From contig NZ_JAGPXY010000049.1 of the NCBI RefSeq assembly GCF_018070325.1, positions 1 to 48,657 on the forward strand: a stretch of DNA of 48,657 bases, read 5' to 3'. The notes below the pieces were generated by a model, which saw only the letters and a list, made by a program, of their open reading frames with translations, was not told the origin of the DNA and ran no database searches. The translations under genes were made by a program, and so were the position numbers. Positions 38,932-47,500 of this stretch are shown here, piece after piece. Source of the DNA: Micromonospora sp. H61 (GTDB taxonomy: Bacteria; Actinomycetota; Actinomycetes; Mycobacteriales; Micromonosporaceae). The stretch's first letter is position 1. The number at the start of each line of letters is the position of its first letter.

Positions 38932-39752
38932 GGCAGCTCCTCCCCATCGTCGTCGACGGCTCGGGCGAGCAGGGCGATGCTCCCCGAGGTCGCGGAAGCC
39001 CAGAGCTTACCTTCGCCGGCGCCGAGCACCCCCTCGCTGCTGGGCAGTGGGAACGTCGAGGTGCGCAGCTGCGGAAAGCCGCTGGTGATCCGGCCGGAGG
39101 CGGTGTTCAGCTGAACGGCGAGGTCGCTGTCCGCGCGGACCCGAACGGTGATGCTGCCCGAGATGGTGGTCAACCGGATCTCGCTGCGCCGGGGGTTGTC
39201 CAGGTCGCAGGTGATGGCGCCGGAGACGGTCTGTGCCCGTACCCGGTCGGCGGCGCTGTCGGCGAGGATCACCTCCCCGGAGACCGTCTCCACTGTGAGG
39301 TCGCCGCGGACGCCGAGCGCCTCCACCGGCCCCGAGGTGAGCTTCGCGGAGGTGCTGCCGCGCAGCCCCATCAGGGTGATCTGGCCGGCGACGACGTTGG
39401 CGGTGGTCTGCCGGCGCAGGCCGGAGGCGACCAGCGAGCCCGCGACCAGACCCAGATCGGCGAGGACGTCGGCGGGTACGGCGACGGATACGTCCACCCG
39501 GGGATAGCGGTGGATCATCCGGAACCAGCGCAGGACGTCCGACCAGCCCCGACCGCGCTCCTGACGGATGCTGAGCCGACCGTCGGTGTGGTCGATCAGG
39601 ACCGGCCGACGGCCGACCTGGGTCACGTCGATCCGGGTCGGCCCGTCGGTGGCGACCACGTTGAGCCGCCCACTGATCAGTCGAACGTCCAGCCGGACGA
39701 CCGGAGTGTCCACTGTGAGCCGTTGCGGGCTCTCGACCGTCCATCCGGCCAT
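38928..39752 (-). CDS. DUF4097-family beta-repeat protein
   Basis: The 274-residue protein is built of regularly alternating beta-strands of the DUF4097 (putative adhesin) type. Phrases repeat as '-x-G-x-(I/V)-x-x-x-', for example 'VSGEVILADSAADRV', 'VSGAITCDLDNP' and 'ISGSITVRVRADS', giving a parallel beta-helix or roll. There is no signal peptide or membrane helix, so the usual 'adhesin' label is doubtful here. ATG at 39752 follows AGGGGG; the frame extends further but into the promoter. It is the first gene of an operon with a PadR regulator, a combination widespread in actinomycetes with no known function. Confidence 0.82.
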   Translation of the reverse strand: MAGWTVESPQRLTVDTPVVRLDVRLISGRLNVVATDGPTRIDVTQVGRRPVLIDHTDGRLSIRQERGRGWSDVLRWFRMIHRYPRVDVSVAVPADVLADLGLVAGSLVASGLRRQTTANVVAGQITLMGLRGSTSAKLTSGPVEALGVRGDLTVETVSGEVILADSAADRVRAQTVSGAITCDLDNPRRSEIRLTTISGSITVRVRADSDLAVQLNTASGRITSGFPQLRTSTFPLPSSEGVLGAGEGKLWASATSGSIALLARAVDDDGEELP

Positions 39753-39800
39753 GGCGTCCCCCTCTCGACGACGCGCGGGAGGCACGCCGAACAGGAGGAG

Positions 39801-39830
39801 AATGTAACGCGATACATCGCGACACCACAA
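39801..39830 (-). promoter_or_regulatory. Promoter and PadR operator of the DUF4097-PadR operon
   Basis: On the minus strand -35 TTGTGG (39825-39830), an 18-base spacer and -10 TACATT (39801-39806). The spacer carries CGCGAT-AC-ATCGCG (39808-39821) and, overlapping the -10, ATGTA-n6-TACAT (39802-39817). Both are exact inverted repeats. A bound PadR dimer would occlude the polymerase. Confidence 0.65.
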
Positions 39831-39876
39831 GACAGGTCGCGAGTTGGTCGCCGGCTCGGCGCTCGGCGTGCTCCCC

Positions 39877-40815
39877 TCAGGCCGCCAGGTCCAGCTCCCG
39901 ATCGACGAGCGGAGCCGGCCCGGGAACGACCGGGGTCACCGTCGGCACCGGCCGCAGCCGGGCCCGCGCCACGGCACCCACCGTCGGCACCAGGTGTACG
40001 GCCGACTCGGCGGCCCGGGCCAGCAACCGCCGGTCGGCGTCACGGGCCGGGTGCAGCGCAGCGGCGATCGTCACCGAGACCACCAGCTCCCGCGCCGCGA
40101 CCACCCGTGCCACCGAGCGCAGCAGGGTGTCCGCACCCAGGAAGGCGGCCGCCGTGGTGGTCGACCCGGTGGCCGTGCAGCGATAGGTGAGCCGCAACGG
40201 AACCACCGGGCTGCCCGTGTCGATGGCCGCCTGGAACGTCGCGGGCCGGAACCCACCGCCGGGGCGGCAGTCGGTGGCACCGTTCCCGGCACACCACGTC
40301 GTACCCTCCGGAAAGACCGCCACCGACCGCCCGGCGCGCAGCGCGTCGGCCACCCGGGCGACGGTCCTCGGCAGCGCCAGCGGCCGGGCGCGGTCCACGA
40401 AGACAGTGCCCGCCGCCGCGGCCAGCAGTCCGACCACCGGCCAGGAGCGGACCTCCCGTTTCGCCACCATCCGGGTGGGCGCGACCGCCAGCACCGCGAG
40501 GATGTCCAGCCAGGAGACATGGTTCGCGACCAGCAGCGCGCGCCGCCGGGGCAACCGACCCCGGACCACGAGGCGGACGCCGAAGGCGCGCGCGGTGGCC
40601 CGCGCCCAGCCGCTGAGCAGCGCCTTGCGTTCCCGACTGGGCAGCACCGGCAGCAGCGCCACCACCGGGATCCCGGCCAGCAGCATGCCGAGCGCGGCGA
40701 CCAGCCGGAGCACCCGGCGGGCCACCGGCACCGTGGGCACCTCGCCGGCCGCCGGCAGGCAGTCGTCGTCGCAGCCCGAGGAGGGCCGCCACAGGTCGCG
40801 CGGCACGGCGGTCAC
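39877..40815 (-). CDS. Lysophospholipid acyltransferase, probable ornithine-lipid O-acyltransferase (OlsA-like)
   Basis: The 312-residue protein has a membrane helix (about 33-55) and the PlsC motifs 'NHVSWLDI' (H-x4-D, near 98), 'GTVFVDRARP' (motif II) and 'VAVFPEGTTW' (motif III). It would add a second acyl chain to a lyso-lipid. The upstream gene encodes an OlsB-like GNAT and overlaps by four bases. OlsB makes lyso-ornithine lipid and OlsA esterifies it, so the pair most likely makes ornithine lipids, phosphate-free membrane lipids. 'CDDDC' near residue 15 is unexplained. Confidence 0.85.
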   Translation of the reverse strand: MTAVPRDLWRPSSGCDDDCLPAAGEVPTVPVARRVLRLVAALGMLLAGIPVVALLPVLPSRERKALLSGWARATARAFGVRLVVRGRLPRRRALLVANHVSWLDILAVLAVAPTRMVAKREVRSWPVVGLLAAAAGTVFVDRARPLALPRTVARVADALRAGRSVAVFPEGTTWCAGNGATDCRPGGGFRPATFQAAIDTGSPVVPLRLTYRCTATGSTTTAAAFLGADTLLRSVARVVAARELVVSVTIAAALHPARDADRRLLARAAESAVHLVPTVGAVARARLRPVPTVTPVVPGPAPLVDRELDLAA

Positions 40816-41627
40816 CGCTGCTCACCGCCCAGGAAGTGCCGCAGGTAGCGCGGGTTCATCCGGTCCAGGGAGAAGAGGACGTAGAAGTCCGCGCACCCGA
40901 AGTCGCTGTCGTACGAAGGCTCGCCGCAGATCCACGCGCCGAGCCGGAGGTAGCCACGCAGCAGCGGCGGAACCGTCACCCGCCCGGCCGGGGCAGCGGC
41001 GACCGGGCCGGCGGCAGCCGCCTCGGTGAACCAGGGCCGCAACGGGCGGACCCGCAGCGGCGGCGGCGACAGGTGCCGGGCCCGGGCCTGGCTCCACACC
41101 TCGGCCACCGTCCGCCCGCCGTCAGCCACCGGCACCGAGGCGCAGCCGCCGAGCCAGCGGGAGCCGCGCAGGTGCAGGTACCGGATGATGCCGGCCCACA
41201 TCAGGTTGATCACCGCGCCGGAGCGGTGGTCCGGGTGCACGCAGGACCGGCCCGCCTCGACCAGGTCGTCGCGGAGCGGGTCGAGCGGCCTCAGGTCGAA
41301 TTCGTCCTCGGCGTAGCGCCGGCTGGTGCGCCCCGGCGGCAGCAGCCGGTACGTGCCGACCACCTCGCCGGTGCTGTCCTCGCGGACGATCAGGTGGTCG
41401 CAGTACGCGTCGAAGGGGTCCACGTCCAACCCGGCCTCGCCGGGAAGGAGGGTGGCACCGAGTTCGGTGGCGAACACCTCGTGGCGCAGGCGTTGCGCGG
41501 CCGCGACCTGGGTGGGGTCGTCGGCGATCAGCAGGGTGTATCCGCTGGTCTTCAGGGGTGCGCCAGCGGCATGCAGAACGGCCATGGGATCTGTGTAGGT
41601 GCCCGGGTTGCCATTCACGGGGACCAC
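40812..41627 (-). CDS. GNAT-fold N-acyltransferase, probable ornithine Nalpha-acyltransferase (OlsB-like)
   Basis: The product, 271 residues if started at the GTG at 41627, is an OlsB/hemolysin-type acyltransferase. It shows 'AAQRLRHEVFATELGA', 'DAYCDHLIVRE', 'VVGTYRLLPPG', 'LVEAGRSCVHPDHRSG' and a C-terminal 'CGEPSYDSDFGCADFYVLFSLDRMNPRY' read as two blocks. OlsB transfers a 3-hydroxyacyl chain from ACP to the alpha-amine of ornithine. No convincing ribosome-binding site supports 41627; the ATG at 41585 is an equally plausible start. Its stop overlaps the start of the PlsC-like gene, giving an OlsB-OlsA operon. Confidence 0.82.
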   Translation of the reverse strand: MVPVNGNPGTYTDPMAVLHAAGAPLKTSGYTLLIADDPTQVAAAQRLRHEVFATELGATLLPGEAGLDVDPFDAYCDHLIVREDSTGEVVGTYRLLPPGRTSRRYAEDEFDLRPLDPLRDDLVEAGRSCVHPDHRSGAVINLMWAGIIRYLHLRGSRWLGGCASVPVADGGRTVAEVWSQARARHLSPPPLRVRPLRPWFTEAAAAGPVAAAPAGRVTVPPLLRGYLRLGAWICGEPSYDSDFGCADFYVLFSLDRMNPRYLRHFLGGEQR

Positions 41628-41744
41628 TGGTGTCGATCGGATGAACGCCGGCAGGCGAGACCGCTAGCGACGCCCGGCGCAGACCGTGCGAGGCTGCCGG
41701 ACCAGGCCGGCGACGGCGCCGACACGCACCACCGGAGGTCGAGG

Positions 41745-42392
41745 ATGCGCATCGAAACCCGCTACAACGGGCCCGCCGGTTCCGGCAACGGCGGCTGGAG
41801 CGCGGGGATCTTCGCCGCCGAGGCGGGCGGCAGCGAGCCGGTCGAGGTGACGCTGCGCCGGCCACCACCGCTGGAGACCGAGCTGACTCTGGCCGACGGC
41901 GAGGTCCGGGACCCGGCCGGCGAACTGGTGGCCGAGGTGCGCCCGGCCGGGGTGCTCGATGCCGTCGTACCCCCGGTCGACCTGGAGACGGCGGTGGCCG
42001 CCGCGGCCCGCTACCCCGGCCTGGTCGAGCATCCGTTCCCCAGCTGTTATGTCTGCGGGCCGCAGCGGGCCGACGGGCTGCGGATCTTCCCCGGCCGGCT
42101 GCCCGACGGCCGGACCGCCGCGCCGTTCCGCGCGCCCGAACAGGTCAGCGCGGCCACGGTCTGGGCCGCGCTGGACTGCCCCGGCGGTTGGGCGGTGCTC
42201 GCGCCGGGCCGCCCGTACCTGCTGGGGCGGATCGCCGCAGTGGTCGCGGCGCTGCCCGAGCCGGGCGACGAGTCCGTGGTGACCGGGGCGTTGCTGCGCG
42301 TCGAAGGGCGCAAGGCGCTCGTGCACACCAGCCTGTACGGCCCGGACGGGTCGTTGCTCGGCGCGGCGCGGGCAACCTGGATCGCCCGCTGA
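41745..42392 (+). CDS. Hotdog-fold thioesterase-like protein
   Basis: The 215-residue protein begins at the ATG at 41745, six bases after GGAGG. 'MRIETRYNGPAGSGNGGWSAG' (seen in two halves), 'VEVTLRRPPPLETELTL' and 'SAATVWAALDCPGGWAV' give the pattern of hotdog-domain acyl-CoA thioesterase-like proteins in actinomycetes. A central 'CYVCGPQRADGLRIF' carries a Cys pair and the 'GL-x-I-F' seen in this subgroup. It could hydrolyse acyl thioesters, but the catalytic residues are not certain. It is divergent from the ornithine-lipid operon. The long open frame upstream lies opposite OlsB and is not coding. Confidence 0.7.
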   Translation: MRIETRYNGPAGSGNGGWSAGIFAAEAGGSEPVEVTLRRPPPLETELTLADGEVRDPAGELVAEVRPAGVLDAVVPPVDLETAVAAAARYPGLVEHPFPSCYVCGPQRADGLRIFPGRLPDGRTAAPFRAPEQVSAATVWAALDCPGGWAVLAPGRPYLLGRIAAVVAALPEPGDESVVTGALLRVEGRKALVHTSLYGPDGSLLGAARATWIAR

Positions 42393-42394
42393 AC

Positions 42395-42443
42395 CCCTGC
42401 CGTAGTCCGCAGGGATGAGTCGCCTCCACCCCGCGACGGAGGC
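42395..42443. terminator. Two small hairpins after the thioesterase-like gene
   Basis: CCCTGC/GCAGGG (42395-42400, 42409-42414) and GCCTCC/GGAGGC (42422-42427, 42438-42443) are exact stems right after the stop at 42392. Confidence 0.45.
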
Positions 42444-42534
42444 AAACGTACCGACCGCGCCTGATTGACCTTGTTGCCACGGGCCGTCACGCTGTGCCAC
42501 GGCGTACCTCGACGCCACACACGGGAGGAGAACG

Positions 42535-43470
42535 ATGACTGACGGGCAGCGAAGCCCCACCAGCGACGGTCAGATCGTGGTGTCCGGTCTGACGAAGCAG
42601 TACAAGAACGTCCGGGCGGTGAACAACCTGTCCTTCACCGTGGCGCCGGGACGGGTGACTGGCTTCCTCGGCCCGAACGGCGCAGGCAAGACCACCACGC
42701 TGCGCATGCTGCTGAATCTGGTCACGCCGACCGCCGGCACGGCCACCATCAGCGGCCAGCGCTACGTCGACCTCGCCAACCCGCTGCGGCAGGTCGGCGC
42801 GGTGCTGGAGGCGTCCAGCGCGCACAAGGGCCGCACCGGTATCAACCACCTTCGGGTCATCTGCGCGGCGGCCGGGCTGCCCAAGCAGCGGGCCGACGAG
42901 GCGTTGGCCCTGGTCGGGCTCACCCCGGCGGCGAAGCGCAAGTTCAAGGGTTACTCGCTGGGCATGAAGCAGCGGCTCGGCATCGCCGCCGCGATGCTCG
43001 GTGACCCCCGCGTGCTGATCCTCGACGAGCCGGCCAACGGGCTGGACCCGGAGGGCATCCGGTGGATGCGTGGGTTCCTCAAGAACCTCGCCCACGAGGG
43101 TCGTACGGTGCTGGTCTCCAGCCACCTGCTGTCGGAGATGCAGCTCCTCGCCGACGACGTGGTGATCATCGCGGCCGGGCAGTTGGTCCGGCAGGGACCG
43201 GTCGACCAGGTGCTCGGGTCGATGGCCCAGGGCGCCCGGGTCCGGGTCCGCACCCCGCAGGCCGAGGCGTTGACCGCCGCCCTCAAGGCGCAGTCGGCGA
43301 CCATCGAGACCGACGAGCAGGGTGTGCTGCTGGTCGGCGGGGTGGACGCCCCGACGATCGGCCGGTCCGCCCTCGCGGCCGGGGTCGAGCTGCACGAACT
43401 GACCACCGAACGGCCCGATCTGGAACGGGTCTTCCTGGAGCTGACGGCCGGAAAGGCGGGCATCCGATGA
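42535..43470 (+). CDS. ABC transporter ATP-binding protein
   Basis: The 311-residue ATPase has Walker A 'GPNGAGKTT' (K52), signature 'YSLGMKQRLGIA', Walker B 'VLILDEPANGLDPEG' and a C-terminal extension of about 90 residues, as in ABC-2 exporters (drug/lantibiotic or 'CcmA-like' group). It powers the membrane partner encoded immediately downstream, whose ATG overlaps its stop. RBS GGGAGGAG precedes the ATG by five bases. A possible -35 TTGACC is at 42465-42470. Substrate unknown. Confidence 0.93.
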   Translation: MTDGQRSPTSDGQIVVSGLTKQYKNVRAVNNLSFTVAPGRVTGFLGPNGAGKTTTLRMLLNLVTPTAGTATISGQRYVDLANPLRQVGAVLEASSAHKGRTGINHLRVICAAAGLPKQRADEALALVGLTPAAKRKFKGYSLGMKQRLGIAAAMLGDPRVLILDEPANGLDPEGIRWMRGFLKNLAHEGRTVLVSSHLLSEMQLLADDVVIIAAGQLVRQGPVDQVLGSMAQGARVRVRTPQAEALTAALKAQSATIETDEQGVLLVGGVDAPTIGRSALAAGVELHELTTERPDLERVFLELTAGKAGIR

Positions 43471-44279
43471 ACCTGGTCCGATCCGAGCTACTCAAGATCC
43501 GTACCACCAGCACCTGGTGGTGGCTGGCCCTCGGCGCGTTCCTCTCGATCGCCCTGGCGTTCGCGATCAACGCGTGGTTGGCCGTCACGACGCTCGGCGG
43601 CGACGCCGAGGAAATCGGCGTCAGCGCCGAGCAGGCCACCGCGCCGGCGCAGGCGGCGAACCTCTACACCTCGGGCCAGTACCTCGGGCTGATGTTCGTG
43701 ATGCTCATCGGCATCCTGATGGTCACCAACGAGTTCTTCCACCAGACCGCGACCACGACGTTCCTGACGACTCCCCGGCGAACGTCGGTCATCGTCAGCA
43801 AGCTCGTCGCCGCCAGCCTGCTCGGCTTCATGTTCTGGCTGGCGACCACGCTCATCGACCTGGCCGCCGGCGCGATCTTCCTGTCCGCCAACGACTACGG
43901 CACTCAGCTCGGTGAGTGGCCGGTGCAGCGGGCGCTGTTGTTCAACCTGCTGGCCTACGCGATCTGGACGATCCTCGGGGTGGGCATCGGCACGCTGATC
44001 ACCAACCAGCTCGGTGCGGTGATCACGGCGGCGGTGCTCTATCTGATCGGCACCCAGGTGGTGGGTCTGCTGTTCCTGCTCCTGTCGAACGTGCTCGACA
44101 GCCAGGCGGTGCTCAAGTGGCAGGTGATCTGGCCCGCTGTGGCATCCCAGGTCATGATCACGGAGGGCACCTCGGAGTTCACCCCGTCCTGGTGGGTCGG
44201 GGCCCTGGTGCTGATCGGCTACGCGCTGGTCAGCGGAATCGCCGGAGTCCTGCTCACCCGGCGGCGCGACATCGCCTGA
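43467..44279 (+). CDS. ABC-2-type transporter permease
   Basis: The 270-residue membrane protein has six predicted helices (about 20-40, 72-92, 115-140, 152-177, 185-210, 240-262) and a short cytosolic N-terminus 'MNLVRSELLKIRTTSTWW', typical of ABC-2 permeases. The ATG at 43467 forms an ATGA overlap with the ATPase stop, so the two are made in equal amounts and form one exporter. 'NEFFHQTATTTFLTTPRR' marks the conserved cytoplasmic coupling segment. Family members export lipids, peptides or antibiotics; no substrate gene is nearby. Confidence 0.9.
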   Translation: MNLVRSELLKIRTTSTWWWLALGAFLSIALAFAINAWLAVTTLGGDAEEIGVSAEQATAPAQAANLYTSGQYLGLMFVMLIGILMVTNEFFHQTATTTFLTTPRRTSVIVSKLVAASLLGFMFWLATTLIDLAAGAIFLSANDYGTQLGEWPVQRALLFNLLAYAIWTILGVGIGTLITNQLGAVITAAVLYLIGTQVVGLLFLLLSNVLDSQAVLKWQVIWPAVASQVMITEGTSEFTPSWWVGALVLIGYALVSGIAGVLLTRRRDIA

Positions 44280-44293
44280 TGGCGTCTGCGACT

Positions 44294-44366
44294 CCGGGGC
44301 GGCGACGACAGGCTGACCGCCCCGGGGTCGGGCCTCACCATCGGTGACCGGCCGCGCGAGGGCCGG
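44294..44366 (+). terminator. Tandem hairpins after the ABC transporter
   Basis: CCGGGGCGG/CCGCCCCGG (44294-44302, 44317-44325) and CCGGCC/GGCCGG (44348-44353, 44361-44366) are exact stems within 90 bases of the permease stop. The rest of the gap to 44567 should hold the kgd promoter; TAGCCT at 44475-44480 is the only -10-like word I would note. Confidence 0.55.
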
Positions 44367-44567
44367 GGTGTTACCAGTTCGACACGGTGCGCGCAGGCGT
44401 TGCTGAACTTCTGGCATCTTCTGTGAAACCGGCCACGGGACCGAGGCGGAAATGCCTGCGGGATCGGTACGGCGTAGCCTGGGAGCCGTCTAGTCCGTGC
44501 TCCTAATCGGGCGCGACGGACCCACCGCGTGCCACACAAACCCGCGTGAAAGAGGCGATTACCGGCC

Positions 44568-47500
44568 GTGTCGACCCAGCAGACTTCGCAGGAGAACCCA
44601 CTGGCGGGTTTCGGCCCGAATGAGTGGATCGTCGAGGAGATGTACCAGCGCTACCTCGCCGACCCATCGAGCGTCGATTCGGCCTGGCACGACTTCTTCG
44701 CCGACTACCGACCGGCACCGGGAGCGGGCACCCCGCGCGGCGCCGAATCGTCGGACAAGCCGGCCGCCGCCCCGGAGCCGGACGGTCAGCCGGAGGCGGC
44801 CGCCACTGTCGCCCAGCCGAGCACCCCGGCCAAGCCGGCGACCGCGAGCAAGCCGGCCGCCGCCCAGCCGGCGCCGGCCAAGCCCGCCGCCGCGGCCACG
44901 CCGAAGGCCACACCCGAGAAGGCCGCTGCGGCCAAGCCGGCCGCCAAGGCCGCCGCGCCGAGTGCCGACGGCCCGCAGACCACGCCGTTGCGGGGCGTCG
45001 CGGCGAAGATCGTCCAGAACATGGACGCCTCGCTGAGCGTGCCCACCGCGACCAGCGTGCGCGCGGTCCCGGCCAAGCTGCTGGTGGACAACCGCATCGT
45101 GATCAACAACCACCTCGCCCGCGGGCGGGGCGGCAAGGTCAGCTTCACCCACCTGGTCGGCTACGCGATGGTTCGCGCGCTGGTCCAGCACCCCGAGATG
45201 AACAACTCCTTCGCCGAGGCCAACGGCAAGCCGGCGGTGCTCCGCCCGGCACACGTCAACCTCGGCATCGCGATCGACCTCGCCAAGCCGGACGGCAGCC
45301 GCAACCTGGTGGTCCCCTCCATCAAGGGCTGCGAGCAGATGGACTTCCGGCAGTTCTGGCAGGCGTACGAGGACGTGGTCCGACGGGCGCGGCGCAACGA
45401 GCTGACCATGGAGGACTACTCCGGCACCACGATCTCGCTGACCAACCCGGGCGGCATCGGCACCGTGCACTCGATGCCGCGGCTCATGCAGGGGCAGAGC
45501 GCGATCATCGGCGTCGGCGCGATGGAGTACCCGGCCCCCTACCAGGGGATGTCCGAGGCCACCCTGGCCGAGCTGGCGGTCAGCAAGATCATCACGCTGA
45601 CCAGCACGTACGACCACCGGATCATCCAGGGCGCGCAGTCCGGCGAGTTCCTCAAGGTGATGCACGAGCTGATCCTGGGCGAGCACGGCTTCTACGACCA
45701 GATCTTCACCGCGCTGCGCATCCCGTACGAGCCGGTGCGCTGGATGCGCGATGTCGCTGTCAACTCCGAGGGTCAGATCAACAAGACCGCCCGGGTGCAC
45801 GAGCTGATCCACGCGTACCGGGTGCGCGGTCACCTGATGGCCGACACCGACCCACTGGAATTCAAGATCCGCAAGCACCCCGACCTGGATGTCCTCCAGC
45901 ACGGGCTCACCCTGTGGGACCTGGACCGCGAGTTCCCGGTCAACGGCTTCGCCGGCCGGCAGCGGATGAAGCTGCGCGAGATCCTCGGCGTGCTGCGCGA
46001 CTCGTACTGCCGCCGGGTCGGCATCGAGTACATGCACATCCAGGACCCGGAGGAGCGGCGCTGGGTCCAGGAACGGATCGAGCGCAAGTACGAGAAGCCG
46101 TCCGCCGACGAGCAGAAGCACGTGCTCAACCGGCTCAACGCCGCCGAGGCGTTCGAGACCTTCCTCCAGACGAAGTACGTCGGCCAGAAGCGCTTCTCGC
46201 TGGAGGGCGGCGAGTCGTTGATTCCGCTGCTCGGTGAGGTGCTGGAGTCCTCCGCCGAGAACGGGCTGGACGAGGTCGTCATCGGCATGGCCCACCGCGG
46301 TCGGCTCAACGTGCTGGCCAACATCGTCGGCAAGCCGTACGAGAAGATCTTCTCGGAGTTCGAGGGTCACCTGGACCCGCGCTCGACGCAGGGCTCCGGC
46401 GACGTGAAGTACCACCTGGGTCAGAACGGCAAATTCACCACCCCCGACGGCGAGCACGCGGTCAAGGTGTCGGTGGTGGCCAACCCGTCGCACCTGGAGG
46501 CCGTCGACCCGGTGCTGGAGGGCATCGTCCGGGCCAAGCAGGACCGGATCGACCTCAAGCTGGAGGGCTACACAGTGCTGCCGCTGGCGGTGCACGGTGA
46601 CGCCGCCTTCGCCGGGCAGGGCGTGGTCGCCGAGACGCTCAACCTGTCCCAGCTGCGCGGCTACCGCACCGGCGGCACCGTGCACGTCGTGGTGAACAAC
46701 CAGGTCGGCTTCACCACCGCCCCTGAGTACAGCCGGTCCAGCCTCTACAGCACCGACGTGGCCCGGATGATCCAGGCGCCGATCTTCCACGTCAACGGCG
46801 ACGACCCGGAGGCCGTGGTCCGGGTGGCCCGGCTGGCCTTCGAGTACCGGCAGACGTTCAACAAGGACGTCGTGATCGACATGGTCTGCTACCGCCGGCG
46901 CGGGCACAACGAGGGCGACGACCCCTCGATGTCCAACCCCCAGATGTACAAGATCATTGACTCGAAGCGCTCGGTCCGCAAGCTCTACACCGAGGAGCTG
47001 ATCGGCCGCGGTGACATCACCGTGGAGGACGCGGAGGAGTTGCTGCGCGACTACCAGGCGCAGCTGGAGAAGGTCTTCAAGGCCACCCGCGACGCCGCCT
47101 CGGCACCGCGCCAGCTCAACCGGCCGCGCCGCGAGGAGGAGCCGGAGCCGCAGGTCGACACCGCCACCGACGCGTCGGTGGTCAAGGCCATCGGCGAGGC
47201 ACACATCAACCTGCCGGAGGGCTTCACCCCGCACAAGCGGATCCAGCAGTTGCTGGACCGGCGGGCCAAGATGTCCGTCGAGGGCAACATCGACTGGGGC
47301 TTCGGCGAGATCATCGCGCTCGGGGCGCTGCTGCACGACGGGGTCACCGTCCGGCTCGCCGGGCAGGACTCTCGTCGCGGCACGTTCGTCCAGCGGCACG
47401 CCTCGGTGGTCGACTCCCGCACCGGCGACGACTACCTGCCGCTGAAGTCGCTCACCGGCGACGGCGACCGCTCCCGGTTCTTCGTGCACGACTCGCTGCT

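Noticed and set aside
40836..41744. Long in-frame N-terminal extension of the thioesterase-like protein
   Set aside because: The extension is antisense to the OlsB-like gene. The ATG at 41745 has a strong ribosome site and begins the conserved domain.
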